DNA of 64,000 bases, from the NCBI GenBank assembly GCA_903881315.1, contig CAIRSR010000175.1, positions 1 through 64,000 on the forward strand, read 5' to 3'. This DNA comes from an uncultured Thiotrichales bacterium (lineage in GTDB: Bacteria; Pseudomonadota; Gammaproteobacteria; CAIRSR01). A program made the translations under genes and the position numbers. The notes beneath the pieces were generated by a model that made no database searches, was not told the origin of the DNA, and worked only from the letters and a program-made list of their open reading frames with translations. Below, in pieces: positions 45,781 through 54,789 of the stretch (its first letter is position 1; every line of letters begins with the position of its first letter).

Positions 45781-46647
45781 TCATTCGATATTTTGCACCT
45801 GTTCGCGCATTTGTTCGATAAGAACCTTGAGATCTACCGCAGCGTGAGCGCTTTCAGCATCGGCAGCCTTGGCACCGAGTGTGTTGGCTTCACGATTGAG
45901 TTCTTGCATCAAAAAATCTAACCGCCGCCCCGGGTGTTCCTCCCTCGCGATCACCCGCCGCACTTCCTTGAGGTGTGTGGCGAGTCGATCCAGCTCCTCT
46001 TCTACATCAATGCGCTGGGAAAAAAGTAACATCTCTTGTTCTAGGCGCTCCTGGTTCAGAGAGGCGCGAATCTCTGACAAACGCACCACCAATCTCTCCC
46101 GCTGGCGCTTCAGGAGTTCTGGCAGACGGGCGCGTATCTGTGCCAATACGCCATCCATCGTGGCGAGACGATCCGCGAGAAAGGCAGCGACACTAGCTCC
46201 TTCTCGTTCGCGGGTTGTTACCGCTTCTGTCAAAACGGTGTCCAGCGCATCTAGCACGTTGTCACGCACAGAGGCCAAATCAACGCTACGGGTCTGTAGG
46301 ACACCTGGCCAACGCAACACGTCCAGGGACGAAACCGGAGCAGCGTTGTACAGCAGCGCATCGACCTGGCGCGAGAGCCGAGCGACCTGCAGAGTGAAAG
46401 GGTGGTTGATTGAAAGATCGGGGCAGCCTTCCACTGGCTGCCAGCGTAGCACGATCTCAATCTTACCTCGGCGCAACCGAGCAGCAACCTTCTCGCGCAC
46501 CTGGGGTGCTAGGATGCGCAGCTCATCGGGCAGCCGTATCACTTGCTCCAAAAAACGCTGGTTGACGCAACGCAGCTCCCAGACCAGTCCCTCTCCTGTA
46601 TTACTTCGCACATCCATCCGTGCGAAAGCGGTCATACTGCGCAACAT
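45781..46647 (-). CDS. yicC: YicC family protein
   Basis: 288 residues, the family length. It starts 'MLRSMTAFARMD' and ends with 'REANTLGAKAADAESAHAAV' and 'DLKVLIEQMREQVQNIE', both diagnostic; 'ELRCVNQRFLE' is the N-terminal hallmark. YicC is an endoribonuclease-like stress protein, in E. coli connected with degradation of the small RNA RyhB. It is not followed by gmk here; trmJ lies 110 bases downstream on the same strand. Confidence 0.94.
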   Translation of the reverse strand: MLRSMTAFARMDVRSNTGEGLVWELRCVNQRFLEQVIRLPDELRILAPQVREKVAARLRRGKIEIVLRWQPVEGCPDLSINHPFTLQVARLSRQVDALLYNAAPVSSLDVLRWPGVLQTRSVDLASVRDNVLDALDTVLTEAVTTREREGASVAAFLADRLATMDGVLAQIRARLPELLKRQRERLVVRLSEIRASLNQERLEQEMLLFSQRIDVEEELDRLATHLKEVRRVIAREEHPGRRLDFLMQELNREANTLGAKAADAESAHAAVDLKVLIEQMREQVQNIE

Positions 46648-46723
46648 AATCCATTACTCCATCCGCGATGCCAGGAAAACCGTTACGCAAAACCGAGTAA
46701 CGCTACTGTGAGCGCAACAGCAC

Positions 46724-47212
46724 TCACTTGCCGCTTACAGGAGCCGCCGCACCACCTGCATCCGCAGTACCACCAGCCCACCAATACGCGGCTGTGGCAC
46801 CGGCTACGGCACCTACCCCAAGCACGAAGGTGTAAAACATATCCCGACGGGCGATAACATCGCGGGCATGGGTCGCCGGAGCGATCATCTCACCCAACAC
46901 GGCACCGGCGGCGCGGGCACCAAGGATCTCAGGGGAATAGACCACTGGTGCTGCTGTTGCAGCCGTGCCCCACCCAAACAACGATGCTGTCAACGTACCA
47001 CCGACCAGCAGATCGGCAACGATCACGCCACCTACCAGCCCGACCCCGGTGACCACCGTCCGCCACATGGAACCACTATCAGCAGAACCGGTAGCGGCAC
47101 TCGAAATAGCGGCGGCTGGTGCAGCAGCAGCGGGCGGAGCAGCAGCATTCCCGTCTGCACTGGCGATCAGCGGGAGCAACGACAGACACATTATTGCAAG
47201 CACTTTTTTCAT
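46724..47212 (-). CDS. Secreted or membrane Ala/Gly-rich protein beside the paired-Cys family
   Basis: 162 residues. A clear signal peptide (MKKVLAIMCLSLLPLIASA) is followed by an Ala/Pro-rich stretch, a Gly/Val/Ala-rich hydrophobic segment (about 50-85), a short charged helix ('HARDVIARRDMF') and a second hydrophobic segment (about 125-148). It lacks the two-cysteine pattern of the next four genes, and its only similarity to them is composition. Same strand and adjacent, so perhaps the same unit. I do not recognise it. Confidence 0.6.
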   Translation of the reverse strand: MKKVLAIMCLSLLPLIASADGNAAAPPAAAAPAAAISSAATGSADSGSMWRTVVTGVGLVGGVIVADLLVGGTLTASLFGWGTAATAAPVVYSPEILGARAAGAVLGEMIAPATHARDVIARRDMFYTFVLGVGAVAGATAAYWWAGGTADAGGAAAPVSGK

Positions 47213-47281
47213 TTAAAGACTCCGAACGAAATGAATATGGTTGACAGTTACTTCCGCCACAAAAAACTACAAAAACCCCAC

Positions 47282-47650
47282 CTAATGATGCGAGAGAAGC
47301 CGACCCGCTTGGTCTTTAAACCACACCACCGTTGGCGCAAGGGTAGCACCAATGGAGCAACCCGCAGCGCCCAGCGCTCCCAAGAGGGAAATGGCGAGCA
47401 CCGTACTCCCCGATGGCACCAACAAACCACCACCCCACAACATGATCGCCTCGCTTGGGCCTAACGCATAGCCGACGGTAAACATCCCGCCACCACCCGC
47501 TAGACAACCAAAGCCTGCAACCTCACCGTCTGAGAGCGCTCCTGGTGCGCTACCCCCGCTATCATCCGCAAAGGCAACGCCCACCGCGAACCACCCACAC
47601 AGAATTACGACAGCTATCCGCCGGACTAATTCTCGAACTGACACGCGCAT
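47282..47650 (-). CDS. Paired-Cys secreted protein, copy A
   Basis: 122 residues. An N-terminal signal or anchor (about 10-28, 'IAVVILCGWFAVGVAFA') is followed by a short polar linker and one copy of the domain shared by four genes here. C49 and C98 are 49 residues apart. Relative to the first Cys, the domain has Pro at +16, Glu at +18, Met at +21, Gly at +25, Pro-Ser at +30/+31, the second Cys at +49, Gly at +52 and Pro at +57. The two segments between the motifs are hydrophobic and would form a membrane hairpin. Function unknown. Confidence 0.72.
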   Translation of the reverse strand: MRVSVRELVRRIAVVILCGWFAVGVAFADDSGGSAPGALSDGEVAGFGCLAGGGGMFTVGYALGPSEAIMLWGGGLLVPSGSTVLAISLLGALGAAGCSIGATLAPTVVWFKDQAGRLLSHH

Positions 47651-47662
47651 TTCCTCCGGGTC

Positions 47663-48562
47663 TTAAGGGGTATAGTAGGTCAGAGGGAGGAGCACGCTTT
47701 CTACGGAATCCTGTTGCCCGACCTGTAGCGACGATGTTGGCTCCGCCTGTGACTGCCTGACCTTTGCGCCAGACGCGCCCGCCTGTAATCCAGGAGCCGA
47801 TGATGATGGCCTGTTCCACCCTACCAGTGAGGCCAATTTCTGACCAATGGCGTTCGTGTCGAAATTCTGATAAAGCGCCACCAATGGCAATGCAGCGGCA
47901 GAGCCCATCGTACAACCGGCAGGAAGGATGGTTCCAATTACCCCCAGCATCAATATCGATGTCTTAGATGGCGCGGTAACACCTCCGGCTGCCAACATAA
48001 CCATCTCGGTAGGGGCTGCCGCTAGTGTGATGGCGCCAAGACCAAGAACGCCCAGCAAACACCCAGCTCCCTGCATTTCCCCTTCGTTCATTGGCACCAC
48101 TGCGGGAGGATCCTGTTTTACTGCCCGCTTATTTACCGAGGATAATGTCGGCGTAAGTTTAGCCTCTATTCCGTCCGCATTGTTCGCCGCCCATAGAACG
48201 GCTGGGGTTGCGGCTGCGCCCACGCCGCACGATCCCGCGCCTAAGATCCCCCCCAGGGCGAGGAAGAGCAATGACGACGAGGAGGGCACAATAACGGCAC
48301 CCGTTACGAGCATCATGATCTCGGTCGGGCCGAGAAGATAGGCTGCGCCCAGACTGCCTGAGCTAGCCACTAAACAACCCACCCCCTGTGCCGCGTTATC
48401 TGGCATAGGGGTAAAAATGGAAGATCCTTGGGCAGCGTCATTACTATCTGCTGGCGCGGTGTCCGCTGATACGACACCCGCAGCGAATAACGTGAGTGCC
48501 GCGACTAACCTGATCCCCTTCACGAGACGGATTGGCACGAGTAATCTCTCCAGAATCAACAT
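47663..48562 (-). CDS. Paired-Cys secreted protein, copies B1 and B2 (tandem)
   Basis: 299 residues holding two copies of the domain. B1 has C62 and C111, B2 has C167 and C216; both spacings are 49. The fixed Pro/Glu/Met/Gly/Pro-Ser positions of the family are kept in both. A linker of about 45 residues joins them, and a Ser/Gln-rich tail of about 60 residues follows. An N-terminal hydrophobic segment (about 18-33) ends in 'SADTA', which looks like a signal peptidase site. An internal duplication or a fusion of two adjacent genes. It begins upstream of copy A by 12 bases. Confidence 0.7.
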   Translation of the reverse strand: MLILERLLVPIRLVKGIRLVAALTLFAAGVVSADTAPADSNDAAQGSSIFTPMPDNAAQGVGCLVASSGSLGAAYLLGPTEIMMLVTGAVIVPSSSSLLFLALGGILGAGSCGVGAAATPAVLWAANNADGIEAKLTPTLSSVNKRAVKQDPPAVVPMNEGEMQGAGCLLGVLGLGAITLAAAPTEMVMLAAGGVTAPSKTSILMLGVIGTILPAGCTMGSAAALPLVALYQNFDTNAIGQKLASLVGWNRPSSSAPGLQAGASGAKVRQSQAEPTSSLQVGQQDSVESVLLPLTYYTP

Positions 48563-48607
48563 TCGACTCAGACAATGTTACGAAATGGAATGTCTTGCCC
48601 ACAAAAC

Positions 48608-49015
48608 CTAATTGGGCGACTTCACCGCAGCCGCAGGAGCTGCTTGCTCCCCCCACAGCCCATTAAAGATTGTTCCGACCTGCTCGGATAGCCACAACGC
48701 AAAAGGTGTTGCCGCAATACCAAAGCTGCATGTGGCGGTGAGAACGGTAGCCACCAAGCCAACCATCAAAGGCCCCGTTGCAGAAGGAACCAAGGTTCCG
48801 CCTGCCGCAACCATAACCAGCTCATTAGGGCCAGCGATAAGTGCGGCACCCAAGACCCCGCCGGTCGCAGCCAAACAACCAATCCCCGCCTTTGTGGCGT
48901 CAGATAACCCACCCCCCCCACCGGAGGCATCGTCATCGGCACACGCCAACGACGAGAAACTAACCAGCGCACCAATCAGTAAGGCAAATACAGCACGAAA
49001 TAATAAATCTTTCAT
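48608..49015 (-). CDS. Paired-Cys secreted protein, copy C
   Basis: 135 residues from the ATG at 49015; the open frame reaches 49306 but only the shorter form begins with a signal peptide (MKDLLFRAVFALLIGALVSF, then SSLACADDD). C47 and C96 are 49 apart, with the same Pro, Glu, Met, Gly and Pro-Ser spacing as copies A, B and D. A Gly-rich linker precedes the domain and an Ala/Pro tail follows. An additional Cys in the signal region ('LAC') might be a lipoprotein site or merely part of the cleaved peptide. Confidence 0.7.
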   Translation of the reverse strand: MKDLLFRAVFALLIGALVSFSSLACADDDASGGGGGLSDATKAGIGCLAATGGVLGAALIAGPNELVMVAAGGTLVPSATGPLMVGLVATVLTATCSFGIAATPFALWLSEQVGTIFNGLWGEQAAPAAAVKSPN

Positions 49016-49089
49016 CTTGGTATCCCGTGACAATCCACACGAGGTTATACAAAAACAGGATAATCCCGAATCACCAACCACAAACGTGG

Positions 49090-49497
49090 TCAACTGGTGC
49101 CGACAATATGACGATACAACCAAGAAAACGCCGGTTGCGCCACCGCACCAATCGTGCAACCTGCCGCAGCGATGGTTCCAAACAGGCCTAAAAATAGAAC
49201 TGACGAATTGGAGGGCACAACCATCCCCCCGACTATCAACATAATCACCTCGGACGGGCCAGCCGCATACGCTGCCGCCATCCCGGTCGTTGCACCACCT
49301 ACACAATAAGCAGAGGTTACCTCCCCATCACTCATAGGCCGAATGTTGGAGAACATCCCCGCGAAGCCAGAGGCGGATGCTTGATCACCCCCCTCTCTCT
49401 GTGAAGGGTCTGCTGCCACCGCATAACCCGACCCAATAGTCAATAGGAGGGCGAGTACTGGCAGCAATCGCCTGCTTAGAAAATAAAACTGGGGCAT
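49090..49497 (-). CDS. Paired-Cys secreted protein, copy D
   Basis: 135 residues from the ATG at 49497, where a signal peptide begins (MPQFYFLSRRLLPVLALLLT); a longer frame to 49557 is open. C65 and C114 are 49 apart, and all the fixed residues of the family are present. 'MSDGEVTSAYCVGG' before the first Cys parallels 'LSDGEVAGFGCLAG' of copy A and 'MNEGEMQGAGCLLG' of copy B2. The first gene of the cluster on the minus strand, so a promoter is expected just above 49500. Confidence 0.72.
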   Translation of the reverse strand: MPQFYFLSRRLLPVLALLLTIGSGYAVAADPSQREGGDQASASGFAGMFSNIRPMSDGEVTSAYCVGGATTGMAAAYAAGPSEVIMLIVGGMVVPSNSSVLFLGLFGTIAAAGCTIGAVAQPAFSWLYRHIVGTS

Positions 49498-49695
49498 GGT
49501 AAGTTTTCTCAGGACTGTTACTTTGGGGTGTATTCTACCCATTACGACACGCGCCAATAATATACAGTAAGCGTTCTCATTTGAAAATAATCTTTAGTAA
49601 AAAAAATCAAGATTCTCTTATGAGATTGCGGGCGGCGTAGGTCTTCCTGTCGAAGCCCGATAAATCTAAACCTGCTCAGCGGGCGGCTGTCAATC

Positions 49696-51276
49696 CTAGT
49701 ATCCCAAAAAATGCTGAACCAAGTAGGTGTGGCACTCTAAGGTTGAATCGGGGTGGGTGGGTATCCGTATACTGCCCAAATCTTGGGCGTGGGCGAAAGC
49801 TTTGGTTGCTGCGCCGAAAGCTGTTCCGCGAGCGACGAATAGGTACTCCCCTGTGGGGTGGTGGAGAATATCGGCGCTTAGTCTATATTGATCGGAGATC
49901 GCCCCGGTGGGGTTCCATACCGCTATTGTTGGGGGGCGTGGTCGGATATAGTAATCAAGTTCGGCCAGTACCGCACGATCGTCTCCTAATAGGCCGACGC
50001 CGGGGTGTTCTGCCAGAAGGCCCTGCACCTTTATGGCTAATTCGCGCCATCCGCGTAGACGCGCATAAGGATCCAGGTGGCGCACGGGTGTGGCACCCAT
50101 GATTGTCCAATAGAGTTTATCGTAGTGGTATCCAGCGCAACCTATGAGTATATTTACAACAAGAGCTGTTGTTAAAATGCGACGACGCCATTGGGAGGGG
50201 TTGTTTGCATAAACATGATCTCTTGCGCTCGCCGAGTATATAGGGAGTGTGAACCAGGCGGCGACGAGTAGTGTAAAACCGAGATAGCTTGGGGCCGCCC
50301 AATTGGCGTTGGCGCGAACCGCCAGGGCCTCGCCTGCCATGGTGAGGAATAGCGGCAGGCTCATGGTAAGCAGCAATCGTCGTCGCCAGTCCGGCATGGC
50401 GTCTTGATCGATTCCCATAGCAGCGTTACGTTGGAGCAGGGCTGCTGGTAGCGCTGCAATCAAGATAGGGCCAAAAACCAAGGCTTGGCCGGCAATGAAC
50501 TCAAAAAATTTGCCGGGATGAAACAAAGAATGATCAAGTGCGGCAGTGTTTGCGGTGTGGCGGAAACTGACCAGGTCATGAAAGCCATTCCACAAGATGT
50601 TGGGGAGGATGAGCAGAGCGGCGACCAATAGCGCAAGATATGGCCCTGGGCGGCGTAAGAAAATGCGGTGAGCCGGAGACAGTGCCAAGTACAGCACAAG
50701 GGACAAGAGAAAAGCGACCATCGTATATTTGGCCAGTAATCCCACGCCCACACAAAATCCTAATCCGAGCCAGTCTTGCCAGCGCTGGCTATCGAGGGCG
50801 CACACCAAAAACCACAACCCATAGGCCCAGAATAGCAACAGCAAGGCATCTGTTGACATGATCCAAGACGATGCAAAGACCAAGGGAAGAGTGGCGTAGA
50901 GCGCGGCAGCCAATCGGCCCGTCCTTGCCCCGTATAAGCGCCATCCAATCAGAAAGAGACCGAAGGCAGTAAAGGGTTGTAATAATAGCGCCGGGGTGCG
51001 TACACAAAGTTCGCTTTCACCACAGAGGCTAGTGCTTGCGGCAATCGTCCAGGCAATCAGCGGTGGCTTGGAGTAGTAGCCGAAAGCGAGTGCTCTTGAC
51101 CAATCATAGTAATATGCCTCATCAAGAAACAGCGGTAGGTTGGCAACACTTAGGGCAACGGCGCGGTACAAGGTCAGTGCCGCGAGAAAAAGGACTAACC
51201 CGAGGAGGAGGAGCGTTTCGTTCTTGGTAGCAAGCTTTGTTGGAAAGGTGCTGCGGGGGGATTCGTGCGGCATCAA
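49696..51276 (-). CDS. GT39/PMT-type membrane glycosyltransferase (ArnT-like)
   Basis: 526 residues with about eleven to twelve hydrophobic segments. The first periplasmic loop has 'LFLDEAYYYDWSRALAFGYY' followed by 'SKPPLIAWTIA', the DE and SKPP pattern of PMT_2 family glycosyltransferases, such as ArnT, that use polyprenyl-phosphate sugars on the periplasmic face. The last 130 residues form a soluble periplasmic domain. Target unknown. ATG 51276 start; the gene is 200 bases from the paired-Cys cluster on the same strand. Confidence 0.85.
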   Translation of the reverse strand: MMPHESPRSTFPTKLATKNETLLLLGLVLFLAALTLYRAVALSVANLPLFLDEAYYYDWSRALAFGYYSKPPLIAWTIAASTSLCGESELCVRTPALLLQPFTAFGLFLIGWRLYGARTGRLAAALYATLPLVFASSWIMSTDALLLLFWAYGLWFLVCALDSQRWQDWLGLGFCVGVGLLAKYTMVAFLLSLVLYLALSPAHRIFLRRPGPYLALLVAALLILPNILWNGFHDLVSFRHTANTAALDHSLFHPGKFFEFIAGQALVFGPILIAALPAALLQRNAAMGIDQDAMPDWRRRLLLTMSLPLFLTMAGEALAVRANANWAAPSYLGFTLLVAAWFTLPIYSASARDHVYANNPSQWRRRILTTALVVNILIGCAGYHYDKLYWTIMGATPVRHLDPYARLRGWRELAIKVQGLLAEHPGVGLLGDDRAVLAELDYYIRPRPPTIAVWNPTGAISDQYRLSADILHHPTGEYLFVARGTAFGAATKAFAHAQDLGSIRIPTHPDSTLECHTYLVQHFLGY

Positions 51277-51382
51277 TAGGGGCTCATTGTAACGCGAAGT
51301 GCGGCAGTGGGAGAGACATAAGGTGTCGCCCCGGGGAATATAGCAGGATCACGCCTCTCGGATGAGATTTTCGTCCCAGTCC

Positions 51383-51916
51383 TCAGTGTGCGTATTGGAG
51401 TCGTCTGATCATCTCGGTGGGTGCGAGTGGCTGATAGGACTCGCTACAGAGCGTGGAGCGTACTTCTTTGCGAAAACGTCCCATCGCCGAGGAAGACCCC
51501 ACAGCGTCACTGTTGCTGCGCCAAACAGGATCACGCACCTTCTGAAAGGTGTCGCTACGGCCGTAAGCGATGGTCTTGTACTCGCCAGTATCGCAGCGCA
51601 ACGCTTCGTGGAACACCGATCGGGCGTGGCCGGTAGATGCCACCACGACGGTGTAACGCACTGCACGATCGGCCCCCACCGCCAACGATTGTGTGTCCAC
51701 GAAATACTGATAATCGGTTGCCTCAAGGGGAAGTCGCACCAGCCCCCCTTCTACGGGAAAGGGCGGCACCCCCAGTTCCTGTTCCTTCCATGGTGTTGGT
51801 TCCTCAAAGGGGCGTGGCGCATAGGTGCCGCCCCGTGGTTGCATCGGGTCGAGAACCTCGGCCATTGCTGCCCCAAACCAAAAGGCCAATAACAATAGTT
51901 GTGCTGGTTTTGCCAT
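51383..51916 (-). CDS. CNP1-like secreted protein
   Basis: 177 residues with a signal peptide (MAKPAQLLLLAFWFGAAMAE). The body follows the CNP1-like pattern: 'WKEQELGVPPFPVEG', 'YFVDTQSLAVGADRAVRYTV' and 'EALRCDTGEYKTIAYGRSD', with a late Cys ('VRSTLCSESYQPL'). The family is periplasmic, of unknown function, first noted in neisserial species. It precedes the GT39-type gene on the same strand (107 bases). Confidence 0.75.
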   Translation of the reverse strand: MAKPAQLLLLAFWFGAAMAEVLDPMQPRGGTYAPRPFEEPTPWKEQELGVPPFPVEGGLVRLPLEATDYQYFVDTQSLAVGADRAVRYTVVVASTGHARSVFHEALRCDTGEYKTIAYGRSDTFQKVRDPVWRSNSDAVGSSSAMGRFRKEVRSTLCSESYQPLAPTEMIRRLQYAH

Positions 51917-52212
51917 GGTTCTACCCTATCTAAATCAAACGCGAGAGAGGCGGTTCTCTGAGGTTGGATCCATTATATGGTGATAATGCGTAGGTTCAAT
52001 GCCGATGACAACGGCTGCTGCCCGATTGGATCGGTCACTGTCATCCTTGATGATAGTATAAAACGCCGGACAGTATCGCAGAGATTTTCTCTGGTGGTTA
52101 CTGCGGTGGTTTCCATTGGCAATGAGAGCGGATCCCTATCAGTAAAAAGCTCGCGCCACGGGGTAGCGTCCCAAAACGCTATCGATCGGATCGCGATAGG
52201 GGCTTCGTGCCA

Positions 52213-53565
52213 TCAAAGCCCGTAGGCTATGCGCAGTAGGGTGATGGGCGATACGGGTGCTACCCCTTTGCCAAGGCCAAGTTCTATCTGACGGCCTGCC
52301 ATTGGACAATCGCTTCCGTACCAATCCGCATCCAATTTGTCCACGCGCTTGACCAGCGGTTTTGCGATTTTCATTGATGTGTCGTGGAATTCGCGTTTGA
52401 CCGCATAGGTTCCGTTATGGCCCGAACAGCGCTCAATCGCCTCTACCTCGGTGCCTGGAATCAGCAGTAAGCACTCGCGGGTTTTGAGGCCGAGGTTCTG
52501 CACCCGCAGATGGCAGGGCACATGGTATGCCACCTTTCCGAGGGGGCGTTTGAAATTAGTGTCTAACAGAGAGTCTTGGTGACGCAACATCAGGTACTCG
52601 AAGGGATCAAAAAAGGCTGCCTTTACCTTGGCCACATCAGGGTCGTGGGGAAACAGGAGGGGCAACTCTTGTTTGAACATGAGTACGCAGGAGGGCACCA
52701 CCGCGACAATATCAAAACCCTGCTCTACCAGGGCAGCGAGGCGAGGGATGTTGTGCTCTTTTAGAGCGGCTACCCCGAGCAGATCGCCCAGTTCTAATTT
52801 TGGCATTCCGCAGCAGCGACTGTCTTCCATGAGCTGCACTGGTATCCCGTTGTGCTCGAAGACCTTTACCAGATCTTCACCGATCCCTGGTTCGTTGTAG
52901 TTGCCGTAACAGGTTCCAAAAAGTATCACCTTGCCGCTTGTTGTTGACCCGTCTTGTATCATGGTGGGGGTCGTTTCACGGAGTTTGCTGAGACGTTTGG
53001 TAAGGGTATTTTGTTGGTATTCCGGTAAAACGGCGCTCGGGTGGATAGCCAATCTTGCGTCTAATAGCTTTCGACCAGCCACCGAGCGATTCACCACATT
53101 CACAATAGTGCTGATGATGGGAAGGCTTGCGAGTTTACCAACAGCGTCTGTGTGTGTGACGATGAGATCCCGTATTGATGGATCGCCGTGGCCAAATTTT
53201 ATCGCCTTGGCGCGCAACATGAGGTGCGGAAAATCAAGATCATATTCGTGCGGTGGTACATAGGGGCACTTGGTCGAGTAACACACATCACACAGGAAGC
53301 AGTGGTGTACGGCCTGCCAAAACACCGCACGGTCGACACTATCAACCTCGCCTGAGTCGCTGTCCTCAATTGCATCGAACAAGGTTGGGAAGGTGTTACA
53401 CAAACTGATGCAGCGGCGACAACCGTGACAGATGTCAAAGACCCGCTCCATCTCGGTGAATAGTTCGCTCTCATTGTAGAAATCAGGGTTGTGCCAATCC
53501 AGCGGATGGCGCGTCGGGGCTGCTAGGCAATCATCGTTGTTCTCATCGTCGCTCTGTGTGGACAT
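52213..53565 (-). CDS. Fe-S oxidoreductase, GlpC / heterodisulfide-reductase-like
   Basis: 450 residues. Two N-terminal cluster motifs, 'CHGCRRCISLCNTFP' (Cx2Cx2Cx3C) and 'CFLCDVCYSTKCPYVPPHEY', are followed by two CCG-type domains with 'DSRCCGMPKLE' and 'VPCHLRVQNLG', and 'ERCSGHNGTYAV' and 'YGSDCPMAGRQIE'. The second motif and 'LDFPHLMLRAKA' match a class of Fe-S oxidoreductases usually encoded next to rubrerythrin and a DUF3501 protein, neither of which is here. It should pass electrons between cofactors or reduce disulfides. No membrane span seen. Stands alone. Confidence 0.85.
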   Translation of the reverse strand: MSTQSDDENNDDCLAAPTRHPLDWHNPDFYNESELFTEMERVFDICHGCRRCISLCNTFPTLFDAIEDSDSGEVDSVDRAVFWQAVHHCFLCDVCYSTKCPYVPPHEYDLDFPHLMLRAKAIKFGHGDPSIRDLIVTHTDAVGKLASLPIISTIVNVVNRSVAGRKLLDARLAIHPSAVLPEYQQNTLTKRLSKLRETTPTMIQDGSTTSGKVILFGTCYGNYNEPGIGEDLVKVFEHNGIPVQLMEDSRCCGMPKLELGDLLGVAALKEHNIPRLAALVEQGFDIVAVVPSCVLMFKQELPLLFPHDPDVAKVKAAFFDPFEYLMLRHQDSLLDTNFKRPLGKVAYHVPCHLRVQNLGLKTRECLLLIPGTEVEAIERCSGHNGTYAVKREFHDTSMKIAKPLVKRVDKLDADWYGSDCPMAGRQIELGLGKGVAPVSPITLLRIAYGL

Positions 53566-54789
53566 ATCTACTCCAAAATTACAGCGACCGAAAGGATCGC
53601 ATTGTCGACTGCCTAGTTGTTTCCGCTATACCACCCTGCTGTACAAAAGCGCAGAGCCTCGATTGTCGGGGGTTTTTCGGGAGCGGCTCGCGTGAGCGTG
53701 CTCTGTTCATAGCAAGGATCTCGGGCCGATCGGTAATACCAGTTTGTTGGCACAGTAAAGGTTGGTGGTAAGTTGTTCCTGATGTGCCTGCAAAGGCGGC
53801 CTCTGGGTTATCGTAGACCTTGTCGTTGTTCGGCACCACAAAACGCTCCCTATTATAATGGACAGATATGGGCGGGGGTTGAAGACAGATACTCCTTGTT
53901 TAGATAAGTTTCGTGATTTTTCTCGGCCAGGCAAACCTATTGCGGGCTATGGGTATCTTCTGGGCTGCATGAAAATAGGGCGGATAACGCCATCTCGTTG
54001 CGCAGTCTTGCTTGGTCTTGGTATAGCGCCTTGGTTATGAAGGGGCAGTTGGTTTGGTTTTGGTGGGGTTTGCGTCCGGTTTCTGGTATATAAGCGGATT
54101 TTGTGTGGGTAACGGCAGGGGCTGGCACCCCCTATACGCCTTGGTTCCCAAGAGTACTATCCCGCGAGCGCCCATCCGCGCTATCCTTCCCAGCCACGCG
54201 AGCCCCGACTTTTTTGCCGAGAGCGGTGCATACGACAACGGGGTAGGCAGATCGCCTCGCGGCAATGGGGGCGGGTATTGGTAAGGAGGGGTTGCGTGGC
54301 TCAGCCACGGGTGATTGCGGGCTGTCGCAAGGTTGTGTGGTCCCCAATAGAAAAGGCCCCCCGAGGTTACCGCTGCTAAACCGATCGGTTGGGCGGGTAT
54401 ACTCCTTATATATGGGTATGGATGAGAGGGTTTGGGGCAAGAGACTGCGTAAGGATTGGGGGTGCGATAGTCGCTGTTGCCTTCGTGCTGCGATCATCGT
54501 CCTGTTTCCATAATCATCTCTATGGCGTGACAGCAGCGGTTGGGAATAGCTGTCGTTAGGCTGTTATGCCAGGATTGCAGAGATGTAAGCAGTAGTGTTC
54601 CTTGTCTAACAAAGGACGTGCGGCTACCCTCTAAAGCGCTTTGGGGGCGTGTGATTTTCTTTACTGATATGTCAGAACGGTTGGTGATTCTTTATCGGTG
54701 CAAGATGCAGTCGAACAATAAATTCCGATGGCAAACGCAAGCGTGCGGGGTGATGATGCGGGTGGATACGTATTTTGAGGCGCGGCACA
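53566..54789. other. 1.2 kb region without recognisable genes
   Basis: Between the Fe-S oxidoreductase gene and ispA. Open frames on both strands reach about 120 codons but overlap one another, have no consistent ribosome site and give Arg/Pro/Cys-rich translations unlike proteins. No tRNA or known RNA structure was seen. xseB, which usually precedes ispA, is not recognisable here. Confidence 0.5.

Larger units (their letters stand above)
47282..49497 (-). repeat. Cluster of five paralogous two-cysteine domains in four genes
   Basis: Four adjacent same-strand genes encode five copies of a domain of about 60-70 residues. Between the paired cysteines, all five align without a single gap: 49 residues, with GP or AP at +15/+16, Glu at +18, Met at +21, Gly at +25, Pro-Ser at +30/+31 and Gly at +52; Pro is at +57 in four copies and +58 in B2. 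Residues elsewhere differ widely, so the copies are old paralogues under constraint rather than a recent duplication. Confidence 0.75.

Noticed and set aside
45869-46711. Open frame of 280 codons opposite yicC
   Set aside because: It is an Arg/Ser-rich shadow of yicC without domains; yicC on the other strand is certain.
48612-49244. Open frame of 210 codons on the + strand opposite copies C and D
   Set aside because: Shadow of two genes whose shared family pattern proves the minus strand is coding.
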